From CAYJAQ01 sp964368275 (GTDB lineage Bacteria > Bacillota_I > Bacilli_A > ML615J-28 > CAG-313), in NCBI GenBank assembly GCA_964368275.1, contig CAYJAQ010000013.1, positions 1-30,813 of the forward strand: a DNA stretch of 30,813 nucleotides, written 5' to 3'. Shown piece after piece: positions 1 to 7,631 of this stretch. Position 1 is the first letter of the stretch. Each line of letters starts with the position of its first letter. Below the pieces are notes generated by a model. It did not search any database. It was given only the letters and a program-made list of their open reading frames with translations, and was not told where the DNA came from. The position numbers were made by a program, and so were the translations under genes.

Positions 1-353
1 CATAATATATATTATAGGTAGTTAAACGAATATAAATGTAAGCGATAAATAATTCTTTTGTCGTGTCATGTTTTGTTTTATTAAATGTTTATTTGTAGAA
101 AAATTAATAATTTTGTTCACTAAACTAACTCATTTTGCGTTTTTTGAGTATATTTATTTTGTCGACTTTTTAGATAATTTGACATATTATCGCTGGAGCT
201 TTTCATATTTCGCAGCATGTTTTTCACAGCCTTGTTTTAAGCGATTTTAGCCACTTTTGCTACTATACTAGTAACTAATCAAACCAGTCTAAAAAACCCA
301 AATTTGCTCGATTTTTAGGTACATTTTTATGATTTTTAACCAAATAATTAGTA
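1..353. other. AT-rich stretch with no supported gene
   Basis: I see no convincing gene here. A 60-codon plus-strand frame at 68-250 has no ribosome binding site, is rich in Phe and Tyr as expected from random AT-rich DNA, and opposes every other gene. On the minus strand there is a TATAAT at 11-16 close to the window edge, which could be the -10 box of a gene lying to the left, but no good -35 box accompanies it. The stretch is best read as an intergenic region after the terminator that closes the PHP/Fic operon. Confidence 0.5.
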
Positions 354-378
354 ATAAAAAAAGACCCAAATAGGGTCT
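354..378 (-). terminator. Intrinsic terminator after the PHP phosphatase gene
   Basis: Read on the minus strand, AGACCC and GGGTCT form a 6-bp GC-rich stem (arms 373-378 and 362-367, loop of 5) followed directly by a run of seven T. It lies about 70 nt past the stop of the PHP-family gene and closes that two-gene operon. Confidence 0.75.
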
Positions 379-449
379 CTGCAACTGTAATAAAACGGAT
401 TGTTAGTTATTCAGCAATAATTATTTCATCTTCTTATACAAGGGCTATT

Positions 450-1262
450 TCAAAGGTCTAAACGCGTTTTAATGTTCAATCCTAAGGATTCAGCAAGTTC
501 ATACGCGTTTATAGTAGCATTGTCATGCAAGCAATTCAGCTGATGTGAATCATCGCCAATGACGACTTTTGTTTCTGAAAATTCTTTAGCAACAACTTGC
601 CAAAACTCTTTGCGGGGATATGGGTAAACAACTTCATTAGTAAATTCAGCGAGTGGTCTGCGACGAAATCCATTAGCATTAAGTTCTAGGTAAACATCGT
701 TGCGATTGGCGGCTAAAATTATTCGCCGTGCCCATTCGACACATTTTTCATTCCATTGGTGGTAACTAAACATAAATATTTCCGGATGTGCTAGTATTTT
801 AAAATAACCGGTATCTAGTCCTTTTTCTATATCTTTAACATAAATTTCAATCAGTTCATCAGTCATGTTATGATAAACATCAATATGCCGACCAGATTGA
901 TCTCTGATAAAGTGTTGGCCTAGCATTAAATAATCTAATTCTTTCAACCAAGTTTGATAAACTTCATCAATATTGTCAAAATATTCTATTTCTACAGCAC
1001 CCAAAACTTTAATACGATCTTTATATCGAAGTTTTGCGATGTTTAAATCATTCAAATATATTTCCCAAAACTCATCTTCTTCCATTCTTCGTGTGTAAAA
1101 GTCAGTTCTAAGAGCCGACGGAATAGGTCCATGATCAGAAATACCGATATATTGGTATTCTAATTCAATTGCTCTTTCAACGTAGTCATTTATCGTACCT
1201 TCAGCATGATGGCACATATAAATATGTGTGTGGTAATTAGCATCAATCTTAATTTTTTTCAT
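450..1262 (-). CDS. PHP-domain phosphatase, histidinol-phosphatase (HisJ/HisK) type
   Basis: This is a 270-residue member of the PHP metal-dependent phosphoesterase family. The N-terminus carries the metal-binding HTH (His11, His13) followed by CHHAEGT, then ISDHGP, the pattern typical of HisJ/HisK-type histidinol-phosphatases. A late GDDSH corresponds to the last metal ligands. Length fits the family. In histidine-making Firmicutes the enzyme converts histidinol phosphate to histidinol, but no other his gene is in this window, so the substrate here is open; related PHP proteins act on other small phosphate esters. It begins 3 nt after the stop of the Fic-like gene and is almost surely co-transcribed with it. 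The ribosome binding site is weak (AAAGG some 15 nt upstream), suggesting translational coupling. Family assignment is firm, the histidine role is inference. Confidence 0.8.
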   Translation of the reverse strand: MKKIKIDANYHTHIYMCHHAEGTINDYVERAIELEYQYIGISDHGPIPSALRTDFYTRRMEEDEFWEIYLNDLNIAKLRYKDRIKVLGAVEIEYFDNIDEVYQTWLKELDYLMLGQHFIRDQSGRHIDVYHNMTDELIEIYVKDIEKGLDTGYFKILAHPEIFMFSYHQWNEKCVEWARRIILAANRNDVYLELNANGFRRRPLAEFTNEVVYPYPRKEFWQVVAKEFSETKVVIGDDSHQLNCLHDNATINAYELAESLGLNIKTRLDL

Positions 1263-1265
1263 ATT

Positions 1266-2303
1266 TTAACCAAAAAGACCTTTATAGTCTATTCCTTCTT
1301 TTTGTGTTTTTATCCATTTAGCACTTCTTCCTTTGCCAAGTGGGTTTATATAGCCAATATCACGTAATTTAATTAACACTCGATTAATGGTGGCCTCACT
1401 TACATATGGATGTAAATTGCGAATATCATCTTTTGTAAAAATATTCGGCAGTTTATAAATTGTATGTTCAACATTGTCACTTTTACTGACACTTATTTCG
1501 TACGAATAGTTCTTAATCAAGGCTTCTAACTCTCGATATGCTTCCTCAATAATGTTAAAAGTAAGTCTAGTAATACCAAATAGTTGGATATACCCTTCGT
1601 GGTAATTCAAACTAGCAAAAATACGCTCGGCTTTAAATTTTTCCTGATGTTTAACCATTAATTCAAAGAAACTTACATAGTTAAAGCAAAAAACTCTACT
1701 TCGTAGAATCATGTAGTATAGCATAAACATTGATGCAAGATCATTTCCATCAGTAAATGGTTGAATATTTATCATCTCAACATAAGCCATAAGTGATAGA
1801 AAAATGCGTTCATACTTTTCTTTTTCAAAATAGATAGTATACTCATCAAGCATTGAATCAAATGTAAATCGTTTGCTGCGGGCTGGTACTTTCTTTTTTT
1901 TATTACCACCTTCGAGAACAGTTGAAAATTTTATTAAATTTTTACCGTATACATTGTTTAACATTGCTAAAATATCGCTTGAATTAAAAGTATGTTCATT
2001 AGCATTCGTGCGAATACTTCTAAGAACCCCTTTTATATTTGCAACTACTTTTTCTTCCTTAGAGCGAGCTTGCGAATTTTTAGTTATGATCAAACGTAAC
2101 CGATTATCAGACAAATCAATTCCGAGCATTGACGCTAAAAAGTAAGTATCACGTTCAAGAATTTGTTCTTTGATAGTTTCTTCATTTTCGGCTAGTTTTT
2201 CTTGGTAGATAGTATTCTTACCGAGATATTCATAAATCTTTAGCATATCCATTAGCAAATCAGCTGGCAAAATATATTGATTCAAATGGGAAAAGTTACT
2301 CAT
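1266..2303 (-). CDS. Fic-fold protein with degenerate active site and C-terminal winged helix
   Basis: A 345-residue protein that I read as a Fic-family member. The helical core contains INIQPFTDGNDLAS (residues 178-191), which aligns with the Fic signature HPFx(D/E)GNGRxxR, but the catalytic His is Gln181, the second Gly is Asp188, and both Arg positions are lost (Leu189, Met192). PF, DG and N are kept. After the core, a region like the C-terminal helices of Fic proteins (about 195-265) leads to a winged-helix DNA-binding segment (about 285-332: FTKDDIRNL, then a recognition helix near EATINRVLIKL and a GKGRSAKW wing). The expected activity, AMP transfer to a hydroxyl, is unlikely. A role in DNA binding or as a scaffold is inference. 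It heads a two-gene operon with the PHP phosphatase, with GAGGTAA as ribosome binding site. A remote non-Fic alternative cannot be excluded. Confidence 0.6.
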   Translation of the reverse strand: MSNFSHLNQYILPADLLMDMLKIYEYLGKNTIYQEKLAENEETIKEQILERDTYFLASMLGIDLSDNRLRLIITKNSQARSKEEKVVANIKGVLRSIRTNANEHTFNSSDILAMLNNVYGKNLIKFSTVLEGGNKKKKVPARSKRFTFDSMLDEYTIYFEKEKYERIFLSLMAYVEMINIQPFTDGNDLASMFMLYYMILRSRVFCFNYVSFFELMVKHQEKFKAERIFASLNYHEGYIQLFGITRLTFNIIEEAYRELEALIKNYSYEISVSKSDNVEHTIYKLPNIFTKDDIRNLHPYVSEATINRVLIKLRDIGYINPLGKGRSAKWIKTQKEGIDYKGLFG

Positions 2304-2307
2304 AATA

Positions 2308-2326
2308 TTACCTCAAGTAAATTATA
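2308..2326 (-). promoter_or_regulatory. Probable promoter -10 and ribosome binding site of the Fic-like gene
   Basis: A TATAAT box (2321-2326, minus strand) sits 17 nt before the ATG of the Fic-like gene, with GAGGTAA (2308-2314) between them. No good -35 box is visible at 17 bp. Start of transcription would fall about 7 nt downstream, close to the ribosome binding site, so the leader would be very short. The terminator just upstream isolates this gene from queH, which supports a promoter here. Confidence 0.5.
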
Positions 2327-2351
2327 CTATATTTTACGAAAAAGTGCTAAT

Positions 2352-2385
2352 AAAAGCACTCATTTTGTGAAGAATGAGTGCTTTT
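2352..2385 (-). terminator. Intrinsic terminator after queH
   Basis: A perfect 13-bp inverted repeat (AAAAGCACTCATT, arms 2352-2364 and 2373-2385, loop of 8) flanked by A and T runs. It lies 12 nt past the queH stop and ends the rluB-PAP2-queH transcript. Because the stem is symmetric with A and T ends, it could also work on the plus strand. Confidence 0.85.
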
Positions 2386-2396
2386 ATTTGTATTAA

Positions 2397-3023
2397 TTAA
2401 ATTTGATGCCGTTTGATTGCTTCTATTTTAGAATATTTGCATCCGCAATAATCTTGGCGATATAATTGCCATTCTTTTGATAATTGAATAGATCGCTGAT
2501 ATCCACCTTTTAATTTGAAATTAGAAAATAAAAAGTGCACTTCATATTCCTCGGAAAGTTCTTGACCAATTGTATTGATCCAATTGCTATTTTTATAAGG
2601 GCTAATAGAAAGCGTTGTTGTAAAGTAATCATAACTATGTTCTTTAGCATATTGAGCAGTCTCTCGCAACCGGAAATAATAACAACTATAACAACGCATA
2701 GAGCCTTCTGGTAATTCTTCGTAGCCTTTTACCGCCTCATAATAGTCAGACGTTTTATATTCCTTCTTGATAATTTTGATCTTTTTGTCAATTTTGTCAA
2801 CCACTTTTACTAATTCGCAGTAACGCTTTTCATATTCATCATAAGTATCCATATTGGAATTGGCATAATAAATAGTGATGTTAAAGTGTTTATCTAAATA
2901 TTCCAAAACATATGAACTGCATGGTCCACAGCAAGCATGAACTAGTAGCGTTGGTTTATCAGTACTATTTTTAATAAATTGATCAAGGCTTTTCACATTA
3001 TCAATACTAGGATAATTATTCAT
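2397..3023 (-). CDS. queH: Epoxyqueuosine reductase QueH
   Basis: A 208-residue protein of the QueH (DUF208) family, which reduces epoxyqueuosine to queuosine in the anticodon loop of tRNAs with GUN anticodons, replacing the unrelated cobalamin-dependent QueG. Diagnostic cysteines are all present: HACCGPC (Cys31, Cys32, Cys35), RCYSCY (Cys111, Cys114) and YCGC (Cys193, Cys195), which together bind an iron-sulfur cluster and a second metal in the family. Other typical stretches are TTTLSISPYK and LYRQDYCGCKYS. No other queuosine gene is nearby, so the organism may salvage precursors or encode them elsewhere. The start ATG overlaps the end of the PAP2 gene by 8 nt, with AAGGAAG as ribosome binding site, so the two are translationally coupled. 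Confidence 0.92.
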   Translation of the reverse strand: MNNYPSIDNVKSLDQFIKNSTDKPTLLVHACCGPCSSYVLEYLDKHFNITIYYANSNMDTYDEYEKRYCELVKVVDKIDKKIKIIKKEYKTSDYYEAVKGYEELPEGSMRCYSCYYFRLRETAQYAKEHSYDYFTTTLSISPYKNSNWINTIGQELSEEYEVHFLFSNFKLKGGYQRSIQLSKEWQLYRQDYCGCKYSKIEAIKRHQI

Positions 3024-3945
3024 CTACTTGACTTCCTTCTTTTGTAAAAAATGCTGGAATAACAGCGATGCATACAAATGTAATCAAGAAATAACGAATT
3101 AGATTTAAAATATTCTCAATACTTGAAAAGAAAGCATAGTTATCAATCAATAAGTTAAAAAGTGCCTTCAAACCATTTTGGACAGTTAAAGCAGCGACAA
3201 CACCAATAGCAATTCGTACAAGTTTCTTCCACGGCTTAACTATTGTTGTAAAATTAATATAACGTTCTTCAATTGAAGTTGCTACAACAAATCCTAATAG
3301 TAAACCATATGATTTAAATAAATCAGCAGTAGCAGAATTATTCATGTTAATAAGGATAAAAGGGATAAAAATAACTAAAGTACCAATATATAACCATTTG
3401 AAAGATATTGCACGTTTTCGGCACAAGTTCGACAATGAATTTATCCCTACCGCCGAAACGATTCCAAGTGAAAGGCCTACAATAACATCGCCAGGGAAAT
3501 GAACTCCCAATACCATTCTAGAAATAGGAACAATAATCATCAAAGCAACGCAAATGCCTTGAATCCACTTTTTCTTACTATTTAAATATATCCCGCCATA
3601 TAGTGACCCCGCATTTTGACTGTGACCACTCGGAAAAGTTGTACCAGTCGCTGATGCTTTAGCTGAACTAGATACATTAAGGTTTTCACCTCTAGGAAAA
3701 TTAAAAGGTCTAGTTGCGCTGAATAAAGATTTAAGGGCACCATTTAAGAGCATTGAAAACATTGCTATAAAAGCTAATCGTTTGGCCAAGTCTTTATTAT
3801 ACGCATAATATAAAACAATAAAAATGCCAACTGCTACTACTCCGCTTCCTAATCTAGTTAACAATTCCATAATAGCCGGAATAACTGGTTCGCCAAAATG
3901 ATTAAACCATTCTAGCAAACACCATTCCCACGCAAATCGTTCCAT
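3016..3945 (-). CDS. PAP2-family membrane phosphatase
   Basis: A 309-residue integral membrane protein of the PAP2 (type 2 phosphatidic acid phosphatase) superfamily. The three catalytic motifs are intact: KSLFSATRP (Lys72 to Pro80), PSGH (105-108) and SRMVLGVHFPGD (Ser142, Arg143, nucleophile His149, Asp153). Hydrophobic segments before, between and after the motifs suggest about eight membrane spans; the C-terminal third (about 190-305) goes beyond the minimal family fold. Members act on lipid phosphates such as undecaprenyl diphosphate, phosphatidate or phosphatidylglycerol phosphate at the outer face of the membrane; which of these applies cannot be told from sequence. It has a strong ribosome binding site (AGGAGG), lies 15 nt after rluB and overlaps queH. 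Confidence 0.88.
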   Translation of the reverse strand: MERFAWEWCLLEWFNHFGEPVIPAIMELLTRLGSGVVAVGIFIVLYYAYNKDLAKRLAFIAMFSMLLNGALKSLFSATRPFNFPRGENLNVSSSAKASATGTTFPSGHSQNAGSLYGGIYLNSKKKWIQGICVALMIIVPISRMVLGVHFPGDVIVGLSLGIVSAVGINSLSNLCRKRAISFKWLYIGTLVIFIPFILINMNNSATADLFKSYGLLLGFVVATSIEERYINFTTIVKPWKKLVRIAIGVVAALTVQNGLKALFNLLIDNYAFFSSIENILNLIRYFLITFVCIAVIPAFFTKEGSQVDE

Positions 3946-3960
3946 CGTTACCTCCTATTT

Positions 3961-4701
3961 TTATCTTAATACTCGACTTTGTTTTGATAGTTCAATTAAT
4001 GTCTTTACTTCATGAATTGTAAGAGGACGTACGTCGCCTTCCCTTAAGTGACCAATTTCTATACAGCCGAAGCGAACACGCGTCAATTTTTTTACAGGAT
4101 AGCCTACAGACTCAAGCATTTGCTTAACTTGGTGAAAGCGTCCCTCTGTGACGATTATTCTAATTAAACTAGATTTATTATCCCGATCAACGCTTTCGAT
4201 TCTAAATAAAGCTGGCAGAGTCATCTTACCATCTATCACAACACCGGTAGCAAGCGGTTTTAGATTCGTCGTATTAGCAATTCCGCTTACTCTTGCCAAG
4301 TATTCTTTTTCAATACCACTATTTGGTCCAACTAAAGTGTTCATAAATTCACCATCATTAGTAATTAGTAAAACCCCTTTTGTATCATAATCAAGTCGGC
4401 CAATTGGAAATAATCTTTCCCGTTTTAAGGTATCAGGCAAAATATCAATGACGGTTTGTCGATTGTGTTCATCATTCACTGAAGAAATAATATAACGTGG
4501 TTTATTCAAGCAGTAATATTTTTTCACTTCTTCTTGCAATATTATTTCATCAACTTTTATTTCTTCATGCTCACCAATTTTATATCCGAGTTCGGTTATT
4601 ACTTTATTATTAACTTTTACACGACCTGCTAAAATCATTTCTTCGGCTTTTCGGCGTGATGCAACTCCGCATCTAGCCATCTTTTTTTGTAGTCTTTCCA
4701 T
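3961..4701 (-). CDS. rluB: rRNA pseudouridine synthase of the RsuA/RluB group
   Basis: A 246-residue pseudouridine synthase. An N-terminal S4 RNA-binding domain (about 1-50, with ARCGVASRRKAE) is followed by the RsuA/RluB catalytic domain with GRLDYDTKG, in which Asp104 is the catalytic residue. RluB-type enzymes modify helix 89-93 region uridines of 23S rRNA; RsuA acts on 16S. The gene follows dacB-spmA-spmB, exactly as rluB (ypuL) does in B. subtilis, which favours RluB. A GTG nine bases further upstream (4710) is in frame, but that GTG is part of the ribosome binding site AAAGGTGATACTAATG, so the ATG at 4701 is the start. It has its own promoter and leads PAP2 and queH. Confidence 0.9.
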   Translation of the reverse strand: MERLQKKMARCGVASRRKAEEMILAGRVKVNNKVITELGYKIGEHEEIKVDEIILQEEVKKYYCLNKPRYIISSVNDEHNRQTVIDILPDTLKRERLFPIGRLDYDTKGVLLITNDGEFMNTLVGPNSGIEKEYLARVSGIANTTNLKPLATGVVIDGKMTLPALFRIESVDRDNKSSLIRIIVTEGRFHQVKQMLESVGYPVKKLTRVRFGCIEIGHLREGDVRPLTIHEVKTLIELSKQSRVLR

Positions 4702-4729
4702 TAGTATCACCTTTTCTTTACTTTATCAT

Positions 4730-4758
4730 ATTATACGCTAATTTTAATTATTTAGCAA
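4730..4758 (-). promoter_or_regulatory. Promoter of the rluB-PAP2-queH operon
   Basis: On the minus strand TTGCTA (4753-4758) and TATAAT (4730-4735) are separated by exactly 17 bp, matching a primary sigma factor promoter. The ATG of rluB follows about 30 nt after the -10 box. It lies in the 69-nt gap between spmB and rluB, so rluB can be expressed apart from the sporulation genes. Confidence 0.7.
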
Positions 4759-4770
4759 GAATTATGAGAT

Positions 4771-5265
4771 TTATGTTAAAAAATAAAATCCTAAAAGAAT
4801 TGCCAAAGTAAATGTTATTAAATCAGTTAGCAAACCTACTGCCAGAGCATACCGTGTCTTCCTAATTGCAATACTGCCAAAATAAACAGTGACTACATAA
4901 ATGGTAGTATCGCTGCAACCTTGAATTAGTGATGAGACCTGGCCAACTGTTGAATTTGCATTATACTTCAAGTAGATATTATTCATTATTACTAGCGCTG
5001 AATTAGCCGAAAGCGGTCGTAATAAAGCTTGTAAAATTAGTTCTGGCACTAATAAAGGATTATTAAAAAAGAGACGGATATAATTAACGATACCGCTGTT
5101 AGTGAATACTTCAATTGCAAAAACTAGACCGACTATTGTAGGTAATAATTGTAAAGCAACATTGATACCATCCTTAGCACCTTTTATAAACTCATCGAAA
5201 CAATTGACTTTTCTATAGCGCGCAAAAATAAAGATTAATAGTAAATATATTGGTACAATAATCAT
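4771..5265 (-). CDS. spmB: Spore maturation protein B
   Basis: A 164-residue hydrophobic protein with several membrane spans, slightly shorter than B. subtilis SpmB (about 178). The stretch SSLIQGCSDTTIYVVTVYFG followed by IRKTRYALAVGLLTDL is the clearest match to the family. SpmA and SpmB are inner membrane proteins of the Gate/nucleoside-recognition superfamily, needed for full dehydration of the spore core and heat resistance. The start ATG overlaps the spmA TGA stop (ATGA), with AAGGTGA upstream. Position and partner genes agree with the dacB-spmA-spmB cluster of B. subtilis. What is transported, if anything, is unknown. Confidence 0.88.
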   Translation of the reverse strand: MIIVPIYLLLIFIFARYRKVNCFDEFIKGAKDGINVALQLLPTIVGLVFAIEVFTNSGIVNYIRLFFNNPLLVPELILQALLRPLSANSALVIMNNIYLKYNANSTVGQVSSLIQGCSDTTIYVVTVYFGSIAIRKTRYALAVGLLTDLITFTLAILLGFYFLT

Positions 5266-5843
5266 CTTTCAGTCACCTTGTTAAAGAGCCTTTCCAATAA
5301 GAGTCCCGTGATGCAAGAAAATAATGAAAGAGTAATCATTAGTAAAAAAAGAGTAATTGTCGTAGTAGCACCACTTAGTGAACGGAGTCCATATATTGTG
5401 GTTGGAAAAAGGGTCGGAGCGCTAGCATTAATAATTACAAAAATTATCATTGCTCTTGATGCGATATCTTTTTTTTCATTTAGTTCAGCTAATTTATTCA
5501 TTACTTTTAAACCTGATGAGGTTGAAGCAGAACCTAATCCTAAAAAATTAGCAATCATATTACAAGCTATTAACTCTAGCGTTTCTTCTTCTTTTCGTAG
5601 CATTGGAAATATAAGAGTTAACGGCTTGCGTAAAAGTTTAGCAATATTAGTTATTAATCCTGATTTAATAGCTATTTCAAAAATGCCACTCCAGAAAATA
5701 ATCATCATTCCAACCGAAATATAGACTTGTAAAGCAGTCTTTGAACTTGTCAAAATAATATTCGCTATTGCTTCACCATTGCCCGAAAAGAATGCAATAA
5801 AAATACCCAGTACAATTAACCAATACCATATTTTATTTATCAT
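5262..5843 (-). CDS. spmA: Spore maturation protein A
   Basis: A 193-residue membrane protein, close to the usual 196. The start chosen (MINKIWYWLI) matches the N-terminus of B. subtilis SpmA in position and pattern; an upstream frame extension to 5888 would add 15 residues with no family match. The conserved core CNMIANFLGLGSASTSSGLKV and INASAPTLFPTTI are family hallmarks. It works with SpmB in lowering spore core water content. The gene overlaps the end of dacB by 11 nt and spmB by 4 nt, and a TGAGGAA lies about 15 nt before the ATG, so translation is probably coupled. It ends in TGA, which shows that TGA is read as stop. Confidence 0.88.
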   Translation of the reverse strand: MINKIWYWLIVLGIFIAFFSGNGEAIANIILTSSKTALQVYISVGMMIIFWSGIFEIAIKSGLITNIAKLLRKPLTLIFPMLRKEEETLELIACNMIANFLGLGSASTSSGLKVMNKLAELNEKKDIASRAMIIFVIINASAPTLFPTTIYGLRSLSGATTTITLFLLMITLSLFSCITGLLLERLFNKVTER

Positions 5844-6657
5844 AATAATAAAAAAGTTCCTCATGTAATAACCAATCATTATAAGCATCCATAGTTACTA
5901 CAATAATGTTACGAACTTCTCCTTTAAAACATGTTATCAGTGTTCTCCCAGCTTTTTTAGTATAACCTGTTTTACCACCAATAACTTTTTCATTGACTTG
6001 AAGTAAACGATGTTTATTATGCAAGTTCAGTGTTTTTCCACTAGACATATTGATTTGATATTTTTTAGTAATAATTATTTTTCGAAATGTCGCATTGTTC
6101 ATGGCATACTTTGTGATCATAGCCATATCATAACAACTTGCATAGTTGCTATTAACCTCATCTAGCCCGCTTGGATTGGTAAATGTGCAAGTTTTTAAAT
6201 TCAAACGTGCACAAAGATTATTCATTTCACAAATGAAATCATCTATAACATCGCTGTAAGCATACGCTAAAAACAACGCTGCATCATTACCGCTTTGTAG
6301 CATTAGGCCATATAAAAGATCTTCTACTTTAATTAAATCGCCAACTTCTAAATAAATTCTAGAACCTACCGCAGAAAATACCCGTTCATCAATATAAATA
6401 TACTTGTCGAGATCAATTTTTTCAATAGCTGTTATGCAAGTTAATACTTTTGCAATACTCGCTGTTAGATGGTTTTGATATCCATTTTTTTCAAACAAAA
6501 TCTCACCGGTTTCTAAGTCAACTACAATAGCTGATTCAGCCGTTACTAAAGGAGTATAAGTTTCTACTGAATTAATGCTAATCAATTTACTCTTTATAGT
6601 TATAATTATTGTAGTTACCCACAAAGTCATCATAATTGTAATCATCATTCTTTTCAT
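5833..6657 (-). CDS. dacB: D-alanyl-D-alanine carboxypeptidase, DacB/DacF type
   Basis: A 274-residue penicillin-binding protein of the S11 serine peptidase family. An N-terminal hydrophobic segment (about 4-21) acts as signal peptide or anchor. All three active-site motifs are present: SIAK (Ser67, Lys70), SGN (122-124) and KTG (229-231). It removes the terminal D-Ala from peptidoglycan stem peptides. The C-terminal beta domain found in PBP5-like enzymes is missing, so this is a short, single-domain form. Its place directly before spmA-spmB matches B. subtilis dacB, whose product trims spore cortex cross-linking. Ribosome binding site AGGTGATAATATG supports the start. Role in the cortex is inferred from gene order. 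Confidence 0.88.
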   Translation of the reverse strand: MKRMMITIMMTLWVTTIIITIKSKLISINSVETYTPLVTAESAIVVDLETGEILFEKNGYQNHLTASIAKVLTCITAIEKIDLDKYIYIDERVFSAVGSRIYLEVGDLIKVEDLLYGLMLQSGNDAALFLAYAYSDVIDDFICEMNNLCARLNLKTCTFTNPSGLDEVNSNYASCYDMAMITKYAMNNATFRKIIITKKYQINMSSGKTLNLHNKHRLLQVNEKVIGGKTGYTKKAGRTLITCFKGEVRNIIVVTMDAYNDWLLHEELFYYYDK

Positions 6658-6702
6658 ATTATCACCTACTAATAATATTAGAAAAGTTACCGAAAAATGA
6701 TT

Positions 6703-6726
6703 AAAAGGAGTATCAATACTCCTTTT
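6703..6726 (-). terminator. Probable terminator after miaA
   Basis: A perfect 10-bp stem (AAAAGGAGTA paired with TACTCCTTTT, loop of 4) that overlaps the miaA stop codon, followed on the minus strand by TTTTAATCATTTTTC. It separates the mutS-mutL-miaA unit from dacB. The T-run is broken, so termination may be partial. Confidence 0.6.
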
Positions 6727-7631
6727 TAATTTTTAATGAAATCATTAATTATACTATTTACGTAATCAATCGTATTTTGAAAATTATCGGCGTCAATATC
6801 AGTCACAATAACATCGCGGTGATTGCGAAACCATGTCAATTGTCTTTTTGCATAATTTCTAGTAGCCTGTTTTATTTTTTGAATAGTATCTTCATATGTC
6901 AAAACGCCAGCAAAATATTGGAAAATTTGTTTATAGCCAATTGCCTCTTTAGCTTGAGTAGATAACTGATCTGGATAAAAGCTAGCAACTTCGTCAAAAA
7001 GACCATCTTTTACCATTTTGTCAACTCTTTGATCAATTCGCTCATATAAGGCTTGTCGATCGTCATTTAAAAAGATTATCAATGCTTGATAAAATGGTTG
7101 GTCCTTCTTATTTCTTTCTTCTTCATTAGAAGGATTTTGAGCAAGTTCAATTGCGCGTAAAACTCTTTTTCGATTATTCATATGTAAACAACTAGCACTT
7201 TTAGGATCAAGCTCAGCCAATAAATAATGTAATTCCTGGTTAGAAAGTTTAAGGTATTGATCAGTTATTTGTTCACTACGAGCAGCATCTGAAAATCGGT
7301 AATCGTAAATGACGCTATCAATATAAAGACCACTGCCACCGACAATAATTGGTAGTTTTTTTTCACTTTCAAATTCAGTTATTTTTTTACGCACTGTTTG
7401 TTGATAATCAAATACAGAAAAATTATCGCGGGGATCCAAATAATCAATTATATGATGTTTTACTTGTTGTAGCTCATTAGGATTGGGTTTAGCGGTTCCT
7501 ATATTCATTTTTCGATATACTTGATAAGCATCGCCATTTATTAACTCCGTATTAAAGTGTTTGGCAACTGCAATAGCTAATCGGGTTTTCCCAACAGCGG
7601 TAGGGCCAGTTATTACAACCACTTTTTCCAT
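6726..7631 (-). CDS. miaA: tRNA dimethylallyltransferase MiaA
   Basis: A 301-residue enzyme that adds a dimethylallyl group to A37 of tRNAs reading codons beginning with U. The P-loop GPTAVGKT (9-16), MNIGTAKP, VGGSGLYI and the C-terminal RNYAKRQLTWFRN are family signatures. One small departure: the usual DSxQVY motif reads DAYQVY, so the conserved catalytic Asp34 is kept but the next Ser is Ala35. Length is normal. The ATG shares a base with the mutL stop (TAATG) and is preceded by GAGGG, so translation is coupled to mutL. The mutS-mutL-miaA order is common in Firmicutes. Confidence 0.95.
   Translation of the reverse strand: MEKVVVITGPTAVGKTRLAIAVAKHFNTELINGDAYQVYRKMNIGTAKPNPNELQQVKHHIIDYLDPRDNFSVFDYQQTVRKKITEFESEKKLPIIVGGSGLYIDSVIYDYRFSDAARSEQITDQYLKLSNQELHYLLAELDPKSASCLHMNNRKRVLRAIELAQNPSNEEERNKKDQPFYQALIIFLNDDRQALYERIDQRVDKMVKDGLFDEVASFYPDQLSTQAKEAIGYKQIFQYFAGVLTYEDTIQKIKQATRNYAKRQLTWFRNHRDVIVTDIDADNFQNTIDYVNSIINDFIKN

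Noticed and set aside
68..250. 60-codon plus-strand open frame
   Set aside because: No ribosome binding site, composition of random AT-rich DNA, and opposite to all other genes.
5278..5724. 148-codon plus-strand open frame
   Set aside because: Lies wholly antisense to spmA, whose product has clear family motifs; it is a shadow of that gene.
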